DNA from: Thermoplasmata archaeon
GTDB lineage: Archaea; Thermoplasmatota; Thermoplasmata; Thermoplasmatales; GCA-001856825
Length of the DNA: 64,000 nt
Reading direction: 5' to 3'
Assembly: GCA_021816725.1 (NCBI GenBank)
Contig: JAKAXD010000001.1
Span: 1 to 64,000, forward strand
Both the position numbers and the translations under genes were made by a program. Positions 56,244 through 63,916 of the stretch are shown here, in pieces. The stretch's first letter is position 1; each line of letters opens with the position of its first letter. Under the pieces are notes generated by a model. That model did no database searches. It worked only from the letters and a program-made list of their open reading frames with translations, and was not told the DNA's origin.

Positions 56244-57313
56244 TTAGGTATCTATCCGGTCATAAACCGATCTTGGAGAATTGCCCACAAGGTACATAGC
56301 TTCAAAGAATGTTGAAGGAAAGACACAATTCCTGTGATAAAGTCTTTTCCACCCCTGTGGAATTGGATATTCTTGCTCCCCTATTATCGTATTTTCATAC
56401 GGTATAACAGATACTTTCCACTGTTTAAAGTAAAAATACCCTTTCGTAACCCTTTCGACCTGACCAAAATAATACTTTAGTGTATCCTTTCTCATCTCAT
56501 GCATTGATGATATATTTAAAAATAAATCCACAACCTTATTAGGTAAAAGTTCCAATTGATTTGGGGTAAAGAAAACAATATCGCTTCTCTCAAATTGTTC
56601 CTCAATTTCCGTAAAAGTTTCAAAATGTCTGAATTTGAAAATTTTCTTGTCTGAAAATACTGAGGAAAGATAATTTTGGGCTGTCCATAAGGATAAGGGT
56701 AAATCAACTAAGACGTATTTTAGGTTCGAATGCAACCTGAGAAATACATAAGCTGTTCTCCCATATCCCCCCCCAGTTCTGATATTACCAAGTTATCTAC
56801 TTGGGATTGCCCTTGTAGTCCTCGTGTAATTGATCGGTATTCAAGTATTGAATTTGCCAGATCCTCCGAGATAAGTTTTCCATGGTCGTAGACCCTTGGC
56901 GGGTTTCCCACAAGTGGCTCTTCTAGTTTTTCCGTAAGGTCCGGTTCTTGACGTTTAACGTATTCCCATAACATTCTTGTCAACATGTTGTATGAGAGTG
57001 ACTTTTTCCATCCCAAGATGCTGTGTTTCTTAAATATCTTGGAAAGAAGTTTAATCTTAACAGTTAATGGCAAATCTGACGACAAATTATTAATTTGGTC
57101 GGAGAATGGGCTTAGATAAAATGTAAAATAGTGAGCGGCATAGGTTCGTTTAAAATTCTCGAATCCATAAAGATTGATTTTGTCCTCAATCGTTTTATTC
57201 AAGTATTCCCAGTATTTTGAAGGTAATATTTCATTGCGCACATTCTTCATTTCATTAGACATTTCAAAAAGTTCATCTAAATTACAACCGATCCGTTCTT
57301 TTGAAGGATACAT
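56244..57313 (-). pseudogene. Putative sugar O-methyltransferase, frameshifted in a G8 tract
   Basis: Two adjacent frames together make one protein of about 356 residues that resembles the putative sugar O-methyltransferase (NanM-like) family. The first frame (ATG 57313) reads FENFKRTYAAHYFTFYL and ends in VISELGG, then goes wrong. Adding one G to the eight-G run (56767-56774) gives ELGGGYGRTAYVFLRLHSN and joins the second frame, which continues with KYVLVDLPLSLWTAQNYL to the stop at 56244. AGGAGGT lies 5 nt before the ATG, an unusually strong ribosome-binding site here. It could be a true pseudogene, a phase-variable gene in the OFF state, or a sequencing error in the homopolymer. Confidence 0.85.
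56767..56774 (-). repeat. Homopolymer G8 in the sugar O-methyltransferase gene
   Basis: Eight consecutive C on the plus strand (G on the coding strand), at the SAM-binding glycine motif. Nine would restore the frame. It is the point of the frameshift. Confidence 0.9.
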
Positions 57314-57400
57314 TTTAAACCTCCTAAAGTTTAATCATACAGTACTGTCTTCCTATTATTTTTACCTGTCTGGTGGCGAATACATAAAATCAGGGATTGT

Positions 57401-57930
57401 TTAGCGATATAGAACTGATTGCACTCTCATCTTCTCAGAGAATTTATCAGCTGATTCTGGCAAACCATTATAGAGATCCTCCCTCTTGACGTATCCCTTA
57501 ATTTTGTTCTTTATGTTTCAAATGTAATGACCGAGTTTACCATCTGTATTAGGAGGTCTCTAGTTATTTGATTTTAGTCGCATAGAAGGTGTGCCGTTGA
57601 AATCATGTCTACAAGATGCAGCTTTGCGATTTTAACGCTGTCCACTCTGTCGTTCTTCCTCTTTGAGTTTGTAATCTAGGCAAGTTCCTTTGTGTGTACA
57701 ACAGTAACATCTGATTATCCAAGTTCTGTTAGCCTATTTGATACCACTTAGGCTAAACCGGATGCTTCGTATGCTACCTTTGTCTCTTTGGGAAACTTTG
57801 ATGTAAGTTCACTCCAACCAGTGTCTGTCATCTGGAAATTGGACTGATCCAGTGTATCACAGGCAGATGAAAGATAGCAGGCGTCGCTCCTTTCCTCCCC
57901 AATATCAATTCCTACCACGAAGCTGTTCAT
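57401..57930 (-). pseudogene. Decayed IS110-family transposase
   Basis: The first 60 codons are open (MNSFVVGIDIGEERSDACYL to VAYEASGLA) and match the N-terminus of IS110-type DEDD transposases. After the stop at 57748 the same frame continues as VVSNRLTELG, DVTVVHTKELA and ITNSKRKNDRVDSVKIAKLHL, with further in-frame stops. A frame change then leads to IKGYVKREDLYNGLPES, ending near 57401. At least four stops and one frameshift mark it as dead. The C-terminal transposase domain is absent. Confidence 0.82.
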
Positions 57931-57946
57931 CCCGAACTCCCTTGTT

Positions 57947-58891
57947 TTACCACCACGATATGGAACTTAGGGCATCGAGAATGTCTTTCTGCTTCCTTGT
58001 TCTTTCAATTTCCCTAAGAGAACCTGCCTGGTCCTCTATCATGTGAAGCTTCTCCAGCTCTATGAGCATTGATTCTATGGAGTATTTCCTGCTCAGTTTG
58101 GACGAGCCCATTGCCCTGAGCAGTATTGACTTTATGATCATAGATAAGAAGAAAAAGAAAAGCATACCCTTCACAGTCGATTCATTATGTTCCCTCAACG
58201 GGAAGACATCAAGATCAGTCTTAAGGGACCGGAATGCTTTCTCTATGCTCTCCCTCCTCTTTGCAAGGTTGCTGTGGAAATCCGTTCTCTTGTGAGACTC
58301 CCTCTCGGGATCATAGTAGAAGAATCCATCCATATCCACATCCTCTATGTCCTCGTATTTCTTCAGATCCCTATCAATCCTCCTCACCTCATTCTCCAAG
58401 CCACTGAGAACATTGAGATATGAGTCAATCCTCTGTGATTTCAAGCTTCTGAGGAATGCCTTACCTTCGATGGTGAATGGATCTTCACCATAATCCACAT
58501 GCAATCTCTTCATCTCTATCTTTATCCTGTTTTTATACGAGGTCATAGTTCTCCTTATGTCAATCCTTGTTCTCACAACCCTTCTTATCTCCCTTATCTC
58601 CTTCTTTGGAACGTAGGATTCAGGGATCCAGTCGTTTCTCAGAAGCTTGGCAAGTATTTCTGAATCGATATCGTCATTCTTCATCCTTGATTCAGCTATG
58701 AGTTTTATCTTCAGCGGGTTTGCAAGCTTCACATTGAATCCTTTTGATTCCATGACAAAGCTGTCTCCCTCAGAGAAGTTACTGAGAAATTCGTCAAGTT
58801 TCTCGAAGCCATTCTCAAACCTGTCCTTCCTTACTATTCTTCCGTTTTCATCTATTGTGGTGCACACAATCTCTTTTATCGAAATATCCAT
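57947..58891 (-). CDS. Chimeric transposase: IS110 N-terminus joined to IS4/IS1634-like C-terminus
   Basis: A 314-residue open frame built from two unrelated transposases. Residues 1-~183 are the IS110 RuvC-like domain: MDISIKEIVCTTID (D2), FVMES (E48), NVKLANPLKIKLIAES and KNDDIDSEILAKLLR (D73/D76). About 15 residues usual after FVMES are missing. From about 188 the sequence is the C-terminus of a DDE transposase: DGFFYYDPERES, RRESIEKAFRSLKTDLDVFPL with the third acidic residue, LFFFFLSMIIKSILLRAM, and IERTRKQKDILDAL. Neither catalytic domain is complete, so activity is unlikely, yet the frame has no stop. It differs from the neighbouring decayed IS110 copy. Confidence 0.75.
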   Translation of the reverse strand: MDISIKEIVCTTIDENGRIVRKDRFENGFEKLDEFLSNFSEGDSFVMESKGFNVKLANPLKIKLIAESRMKNDDIDSEILAKLLRNDWIPESYVPKKEIREIRRVVRTRIDIRRTMTSYKNRIKIEMKRLHVDYGEDPFTIEGKAFLRSLKSQRIDSYLNVLSGLENEVRRIDRDLKKYEDIEDVDMDGFFYYDPERESHKRTDFHSNLAKRRESIEKAFRSLKTDLDVFPLREHNESTVKGMLFFFFLSMIIKSILLRAMGSSKLSRKYSIESMLIELEKLHMIEDQAGSLREIERTRKQKDILDALSSISWW

Positions 58892-58901
58892 TCAGGCATA
58901 C

Positions 58902-58933
58902 GTGGGACGATCGCCTCCTAACGGTCATCCCAC
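58902..58933 (-). other. Stable hairpin just upstream of the chimeric transposase
   Basis: On the coding strand GTGGGATGACCG and CGATCGTCCCAC pair over 12 positions (one G-U, one mismatch) around loop TTAGGAGG, 11 nt before the ATG. IS110-group elements encode a structured bridge RNA upstream of the recombinase gene; this may be a remnant of one, or simply a translation-control hairpin. Confidence 0.4.
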
Positions 58934-59022
58934 AACCTAGATGACTATTATGTTTCCTGTAGGGGAGATTCACTCGCCATCTTAACATACCATCACATAT
59001 TATAATTTAGATACTGATATAA

Positions 59023-59946
59023 TTACCTTTTAGCTTCAAGCACTCCGTGGTTCAGTAGATCGAACCTGTCGCGGTCGTTGTGCTTATAAACTCTGATTTT
59101 ATTGAATCCATAACCCTTCAATTTACTGACTAAGTATCCTAGGTTCTTTTCAGATGGGTTCAACAAGTAGGGTGAATATTCTATTCTTATCTTTTGAAAG
59201 GAGGAGATAGAGCTGTCTTCGATAACTGAAAATTCAGCGCCCTTTATATCTAAATCTAGCAGGTATGGATTTAAGATACTGAAATCCTTTAAAATTGTGG
59301 ATATACTCACTGATTTTATTCTTACCGTCCTTTTGTGTTCTATTTTATATAGAGAAGAGCCCCCGCTGTCATAATTCAACGGAAATAGAACGTCTTCGTC
59401 TCCACTGATAGCATAATTCATCAGCACTATATTTTTAGAGAGTTCAGGGTTTAATTTAATGTTGTCCAGTGCAATATTGTAAGAAGTTGGGTCAGGTTCA
59501 AATCCGTATACTTTTGCACCATAATAAGAATAAAAAAGAGGCGTGTCACCTTTATATGCTCCCCCTGTCACGACCACCCTGTCTTTTAGGTCGAATTCAG
59601 AAAAATGTGTCTGGTTTAAAAAAGCCTCATCCAGTAATCCGACAGAATTTATCTTAAATCTAATCCCTTGGTGGGTTTCTATAATTCCTTCCTTCGGATA
59701 TAGTTTCCATTGATTCTCATTGTCACCAAATCTGATGCCATTGCGTAAAGTAAATTTTATTACTTCTATGATGTCTTCTTTATTCCCTTGATCATAAGGA
59801 ATCTCATAGCCATTACTCAGCCTTGCAATTCCATTCTTTTTAAATACGAATTCTAAAGGGTTATCAATTGTGTATCGTTCTCCCTCTAACGTCGGCTTCC
59901 TGTATTCAAGCCAGGCAGCAAACATCTGACTTAATTTGTAGCGCAT
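59023..59946 (-). CDS. FkbM-like methyltransferase with divergent motif I
   Basis: A 307-residue protein resembling FkbM methyltransferases. The SAM loop reads VVVTGGAYKGDTPLFYS where VDVGANIGD would be usual. VYGFEPDPTSYNIALDNI and LLDLDIKGAEFSVIED match the family's motif II and the DIEG-like strand. The N-terminal ~110 residues are unlike standard FkbM and may bind the acceptor. AT-rich base use and its place between transposase remnants suggest a transferred gene. A TATA box at 23 nt supports ATG 59946. Confidence 0.78.
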   Translation of the reverse strand: MRYKLSQMFAAWLEYRKPTLEGERYTIDNPLEFVFKKNGIARLSNGYEIPYDQGNKEDIIEVIKFTLRNGIRFGDNENQWKLYPKEGIIETHQGIRFKINSVGLLDEAFLNQTHFSEFDLKDRVVVTGGAYKGDTPLFYSYYGAKVYGFEPDPTSYNIALDNIKLNPELSKNIVLMNYAISGDEDVLFPLNYDSGGSSLYKIEHKRTVRIKSVSISTILKDFSILNPYLLDLDIKGAEFSVIEDSSISSFQKIRIEYSPYLLNPSEKNLGYLVSKLKGYGFNKIRVYKHNDRDRFDLLNHGVLEAKR

Positions 59947-59964
59947 TCAGTCTTCATCCTCGCC

Positions 59965-59973
59965 TTTATATAA
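59965..59973 (-). promoter_or_regulatory. TATA box of the FkbM-like gene
   Basis: Minus-strand TTATATAAA centred at 59969, 23 nt before ATG 59946. Confidence 0.6.
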
Positions 59974-60049
59974 GCTTTAATCCTTATATGCTATTATAAT
60001 TTTATGACATCCTGATCTGCCCCAGCTAGATTCGGAACTCTTTTCAGCT

Positions 60050-60290
60050 TTATTCTTTTAGCTTTACCTCCATTCTCTTGACGTGACCTGTCCTGAACGA
60101 CTTGTCATTCAGTAACTTCCTCCTGAACTGCCTGGGAGGGGGAAATCTATTGATAAATGTGGTCTAGTCTCATTGTAATCCTTTAAGCACTCTCTTTGGC
60201 GACTGACGCTTCTCCGTAATCTTGGAATTCGTATAGCCAGACATAGTCCATCTTGAATGAGTTCTGAAAGGGTTCTGCGTTACCAAGTGT
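60050..60290 (-). pseudogene. IS3/IS481-type integrase C-terminal fragment
   Basis: Minus-strand reading from about 60290 gives FQNSFKMDYVWLYEFQDYGE, ASVAKESA, a stop, then KDYNETRPHLSIDF, the signature of the C-terminal integrase core. A shift of frame then yields QFRRKLLNDKSFR and a basic tail ending at TAA 60050. The rest of the 59947-60374 gap has only the FkbM promoter and no other gene; the N-terminal and catalytic parts of the transposase are gone. Confidence 0.7.
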
Positions 60291-60374
60291 ACTAGAAGTT
60301 ATCAAAATCGACTGACAAGTATAATTGAGGCAGGGAACAATTGTACTAACTTATTGCCCTACTCTGTCAGAATT

Positions 60375-62411
60375 TCACCTCGCTAACGAGGATGGAATAT
60401 GCCTTCCCTTGAAAATCCTAATTTCTCCCTTTTCCCTAAGAACTGAGAGGACAGGAGGTTTTTTGTTTGAGTAATATAATATCATTGCTTTCAGAGCTTC
60501 ACAGCTGTCATAATAATTGTATGAACCTTCAACCTCCTTTCCTTCTAATAAAGACCTTAAAACATTATCCAACAATATCATATCCTCTCCAGCCCTCCCT
60601 GAGCTATCTATGTAAGCAATTCTTACCAATTCACCCTGTCTGTTCTCTTTCCAGTCAGCTTCTACGCTGGGTCCAAATGAACTGAGAAGGAGTCTGTTGA
60701 AAGATTTCGCTAGTTCCTCTTTTGAAATTCTTTGCACCTCTGCTTCGTATATTTCTCTAATTACTTCTTTGACAACCTCCCTGATATACGGTCTTATTGT
60801 AGGGTCTTCTCCCCTTGACTCTAGCTCAGCCTTTACGAATTTATATGCTTCATTCTTTATCATCTGCTGTATTTTCTCTACTTCCTGCTTCATCCCTTCT
60901 ATTTCTAGGAATTTCTGCAGATTTCCGTAGTACTCCTCCTTGCTGACAAACTTGATTTTCAACATGACTTCATCTGTGGAGCTTAAGGCCACAAGATTGT
61001 TCTGTGTTAGCCCTACAAGCATTTCAATGGCCTTCAGTTTTATCTTTTGGAAATCACTGTCTCCGACAGTGAACGATTCCACCAAGTTTCTGCACATTAG
61101 CTTCAATCCTTCCAGATTGTATTCCCCAGCTTCTGTGAGAAGGTTGAACAAATTAAGCCCAAGTTCCACCTGCTCCCTCTTTTTCCTGTATTCTTCATCG
61201 AGAGAGTTATATGTATTCCTCAGTCGGGCTATTTCCATATTCAAATCATCATAGTCCTTGAATCCTTGATTATATTTTCTTAGGGTGTTCCTTGCCTCTT
61301 CAAGTTCCTTGCTTACTTCGCTCTTCATTTCCATCAGTTTGTGATATTCTTCCTGCCTCTTTTTAATCTGGCCTATTAAGTCCAAAAGCTTCGAATCAAG
61401 TTCCACATTCTTAGATTCAAGGGAAGAAATGCTTTCCCGTAGAATCTTCTCTTCCCCCCTTAACTTGGCAAGTGATGAGCTCTCCTCGTCTATCTCCTTT
61501 TTCAGGGTATTCACTCTGTTTTCTTTATCAATGACCTCCCTGTCAAATTTCTTGGTATTGCTCTGGTAATCCCTGAATTGGTCAACCATCTTCCTGAAAT
61601 CCAATTTTGAATATCCCATCTCCATTCTCAGCTTCTCCAGGTAGTCTTCGGAGAACCCCATATCTCTCAAGGCAAGGACGGATTTCGCAGCTGAAACAAA
61701 ATTATCGATGCTGATGCCAGTATTTTCCACCTTTACCAGCAGGTCCTTTAGCCTCAGATATGTAGATGCATCGAATCCTGCCTCCTTCAATCCTGACAGA
61801 ATGGAGAGAACGTCCTTATTGCTGAATGCCCCAGTTATTATTTTAACGCTCTTTGAAAACTCTATGCCCCCTCTTTCATCATTGTATTGCTTGCGGAGAG
61901 TGGTTAAGTCGGCTTTTATTCCCTGAATTTCCCTTTCTAGCTCTGCCTTCTCCTTCCTGATTTCTGAAAGTCTCTCTTCCTCCTCCGTAACGACATCCTG
62001 AAATTTATCTATCGGTAGATGAGTATTCTCTTCCACACTTCTGATTCTCTTTACAGTTTCAGCATATTTCTCCAGCTCTTCATCACTGTTCCCCTTGAAC
62101 CCTCTCATTATCTTCATTATGGAAGCTTTATTGAGACCTGACTCCTTTAAAGCTGCGTTAGTAATGAACATCTCATCCAGGTCGGATATGGAAAGATTCT
62201 TCTCCTTCATGAACCTTGCAATTTCCCTTATCTCTGCCGAAAGGAGACCGCTCTCCGGTTCTATCCCCTTTCCAGTCTCCCAGTCACTTATGACAGCGTT
62301 GACGATCCCTATGGACCTCCGTGTTTTCTTTGCTATGGTATTCTGAGAGTGGCCGTCCAGATAGAGCAGAATTATGCTCCTCTTCTCTTCAATGCTCAGC
62401 TGTCTTGCCAT
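60375..62411 (-). CDS. HTH and coiled-coil protein of unknown function
   Basis: A 678-residue protein I cannot place in a family. Residues ~5-48 look like a resolvase/homeodomain-type helix-turn-helix (SIEEKRSIILLYLDGHSQN, TIAKKTRRSIGIVNAVISDW). Two coiled-coil blocks follow (about 145-180 and 290-425; for example EEEERLSEIRKEKAELEREI), separated by a helical domain (VLSILSGLKEAGFDAS). The C-terminal ~200 residues are globular with acidic patches. GGGAGGGTGA lies just before ATG 62411. A long upstream region with phased repeats suggests it binds DNA there, perhaps in replication or segregation of an integrated element; that is inference. Confidence 0.75.
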   Translation of the reverse strand: MARQLSIEEKRSIILLYLDGHSQNTIAKKTRRSIGIVNAVISDWETGKGIEPESGLLSAEIREIARFMKEKNLSISDLDEMFITNAALKESGLNKASIMKIMRGFKGNSDEELEKYAETVKRIRSVEENTHLPIDKFQDVVTEEEERLSEIRKEKAELEREIQGIKADLTTLRKQYNDERGGIEFSKSVKIITGAFSNKDVLSILSGLKEAGFDASTYLRLKDLLVKVENTGISIDNFVSAAKSVLALRDMGFSEDYLEKLRMEMGYSKLDFRKMVDQFRDYQSNTKKFDREVIDKENRVNTLKKEIDEESSSLAKLRGEEKILRESISSLESKNVELDSKLLDLIGQIKKRQEEYHKLMEMKSEVSKELEEARNTLRKYNQGFKDYDDLNMEIARLRNTYNSLDEEYRKKREQVELGLNLFNLLTEAGEYNLEGLKLMCRNLVESFTVGDSDFQKIKLKAIEMLVGLTQNNLVALSSTDEVMLKIKFVSKEEYYGNLQKFLEIEGMKQEVEKIQQMIKNEAYKFVKAELESRGEDPTIRPYIREVVKEVIREIYEAEVQRISKEELAKSFNRLLLSSFGPSVEADWKENRQGELVRIAYIDSSGRAGEDMILLDNVLRSLLEGKEVEGSYNYYDSCEALKAMILYYSNKKPPVLSVLREKGEIRIFKGRHIPSSLAR

Positions 62412-62933
62412 ATTTCACCCTCCCTAACACTGCTTTCCCCAGGACTGCAAATCAGTGGGAAAATCAAGCCTGCGCTGATATCCTCTATCGCTCGACATTT
62501 CCTATCCGTCCATCTGATTTTTCCTATCATTTTTCCTTACCCTTTCAATCAGTGCAACATGCGAATCAGGAATAAATATATTATGATATAAATAAAAGTG
62601 TACATTAATTTCCAAACATTCATATACCACTGTTTTCCAGATATTCTCACCGATGGCTGCGTATCTGTCTGTCGAGATTGCCATTAAATTATTCACGCTC
62701 CTCCTGAATGCGGACATCGAACCATTTGTCACTCTCGCCAATCACCAATTTTAAGAGAGTGTCAGTTCATATGACACATATAAATGTTTCAAAATTTCAG
62801 TGACAAGATTAATCGTACTACTTCCTTACCACTTAAGACAGATACTTTCACTTTCTTCATGGTTCATGTAAGTTCATTTTTCTAATATCAGATTATTATG
62901 GGTTCCTATAAGGGGGTATGAAATCCCATGCAG
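62412..62933. other. Intergenic region, left part: promoter-like block and no clear gene
   Basis: Upstream of the HTH/coiled-coil gene. An AT-rich block at 62566-62600, with TTTATTTATATC on the minus strand, is the best promoter for that gene and would give a leader of about 150 nt. A 79-codon frame crosses this block and I do not accept it as a gene. A short inverted repeat lies at 62759-62777. Confidence 0.45.
62759..62777. repeat. Inverted repeat, possible operator
   Basis: GTGTCA and TGACAC, perfect 6-bp arms around GTTCATA, lying between the AT-rich promoter block and the phased repeat array. The size suits a dimeric regulator site. Confidence 0.4.
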
Positions 62934-63015
62934 TTTGAAAGTTTGAACGGCCATTTGAACACATTTTGAACTAAGTTTGAACGTCGTTTGAACATTGTTT
63001 GAATGTGGATTGAAT
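62934..63015 (+). repeat. Iteron-like array of eight TTTGAA(C) motifs, mostly 11 bp apart
   Basis: TTTGAA starts at 62934, 62942, 62954, 62965, 62976, 62987 and 62998, with a variant ATTGAA at 63009. The last six intervals are 12, 11, 11, 11, 11 and 11 bp, close to one helical turn, so all sites face the same side of the DNA. The bases between copies differ, so only the heptamer is repeated. Such phased direct repeats are typical of replication-initiator or partition-protein binding sites on plasmids. It lies in a 739-bp gene-free gap beside an HTH/coiled-coil gene. Confidence 0.85.
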
Positions 63016-63150
63016 GGAGAAGGGGCGTCTGGTCGGAGGATGTAAGAATGCTTGAAAGGGGGCATCATTTACTATCCCCTAAAGGGTTCTTTCATAATAT
63101 GACCTGCTTACAGGGAAAAAGAACGGCCTTCTACTTTGAATAAAGTATTG

Positions 63151-63567
63151 CTATTTCACAAATGATCTGCTTCCCCTTTCATACGAATAACCTATCTTCT
63201 TCATCCTGACGTTTAGTTCTTCAAACCCTTTATCGAGGTATCTCTTCAGCTTTATCCTGCTTGGGGTGCTATTCATCTCTGATATATCAAGGTCGTATTT
63301 AGCTGCGAGTTGAGAAATATCTTCTACTCTTGATTCTCCAACACTTTTAATGCTTGCGTTTTGATTTTCTTCCTTGCCCCTAGCCTCTGCCCAGTAATAG
63401 TACGGATCAACCATCTTGTTGAATATCAGTGAGATCAGTTCTTTTTCGGAACGGGTCGGTCTCTTCCCTTTGGAAACCACTGATTTGATTTTCTCATATC
63501 TTTCTAAGGCCATTTCTACATACTGCTCATCCAACCATTCCTTCTGATTGTCTGTATTTTCTTTCAT
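63151..63567 (-). CDS. Hypothetical protein, charged and helical
   Basis: A 138-residue soluble, charged, mostly helical protein of no recognised family. It begins MKENTDNQKEWLDEQYVEMA and has LISLIFNKMVDPYYYWAEAR in the middle and GFEELNVRMKKIGYSYERG at the end. Small proteins of this kind are frequent on archaeal plasmids and viruses. A TATA-like ATATTTATAAT near 63602 gives a leader of about 10 nt with GTGATG before ATG 63567. It is divergent from the AbrB-type gene and its stop faces the repeat array. Confidence 0.65.
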   Translation of the reverse strand: MKENTDNQKEWLDEQYVEMALERYEKIKSVVSKGKRPTRSEKELISLIFNKMVDPYYYWAEARGKEENQNASIKSVGESRVEDISQLAAKYDLDISEMNSTPSRIKLKRYLDKGFEELNVRMKKIGYSYERGSRSFVK

Positions 63568-63653
63568 ACTTCATCACTAAGATATTGCTATCTAGATTAT
63601 AAATATATCTATTCTTAGACCTATTGATTATCCTTTAGTTATCCCCACAGGAA

Positions 63654-63662
63654 GACTTATAG
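63654..63662 (+). promoter_or_regulatory. TATA-like box of the AbrB-type gene
   Basis: GACTTATAG centred near 63659, about 28 nt before ATG 63687. It favours ATG 63687 over the in-frame GTG 63669. Confidence 0.4.
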
Positions 63663-63686
63663 GATTATGTGCACTATCTATATTAC

Positions 63687-63878
63687 ATGGCAAGAAATAG
63701 AGGAGATAGAACCAAGCTCGTTTCTGCCGGAATTAAAACGGATTCTCTAAGAACAACGGTTCCTGGTTCTATAGTAAGACAGATGAAGCTCAATGCAGGA
63801 CACCAGCTGGAGTGGCAGATTGAGTCTCTTAACCCAGGAATAATTAAGGTTTCGATAATACGGTCGGAAAAAAAATAG
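63687..63878 (+). CDS. AbrB/SpoVT-like DNA-binding protein
   Basis: A 63-residue swapped-hairpin transcription factor. SLRTTVPGSIVRQMKLNAG is the AbrB core (T-VP--I---L-L--G), followed by DQLEW-like HQLEWQIES and a beta strand to the end. Such small AbrB-type proteins regulate genes in archaeal chromosomes, plasmids and viruses. I choose ATG 63687 because of the TATA spacing; GTG 63669 would add MHYLYY. It is divergent from the 138-residue hypothetical gene and may regulate that region. Confidence 0.82.
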   Translation: MARNRGDRTKLVSAGIKTDSLRTTVPGSIVRQMKLNAGHQLEWQIESLNPGIIKVSIIRSEKK

Positions 63879-63895
63879 CATAGAGGGACTGAAAA

Positions 63896-63916
63896 AACCA
63901 GGGAGGAACTCTGGTT
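63896..63916 (+). terminator. Hairpin after the AbrB-type gene
   Basis: AACCAG and CTGGTT, 6-bp arms around nine nt, starting 17 nt after the stop codon. The placement matches the two hairpins after the surface-protein genes. The remaining bases to 64000 show nothing I can name. Confidence 0.35.

Noticed and set aside
56244..56735. Second half of the sugar O-methyltransferase as an independent gene starting at TTG 56735
   Set aside because: The supposed start lies in the middle of the SAM-binding fold, and one added G in the upstream tract fuses it with the preceding frame.
62502..62741. 79-codon frame on the minus strand upstream of the HTH/coiled-coil gene
   Set aside because: It starts with TTG, has no recognisable family pattern, and crosses the AT-rich block that looks like the promoter of the downstream gene.
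62934..63015. The repeat array as a CRISPR
   Set aside because: The repeated unit is only 6-7 bp with 11-bp periodicity and no spacers of 30-40 bp; no cas genes are near.
62874..63068. 64-codon frame across the repeat array
   Set aside because: Its residues simply decode the TTTGAAC repeats in shifting frames; it has no ribosome-binding site or TATA box.
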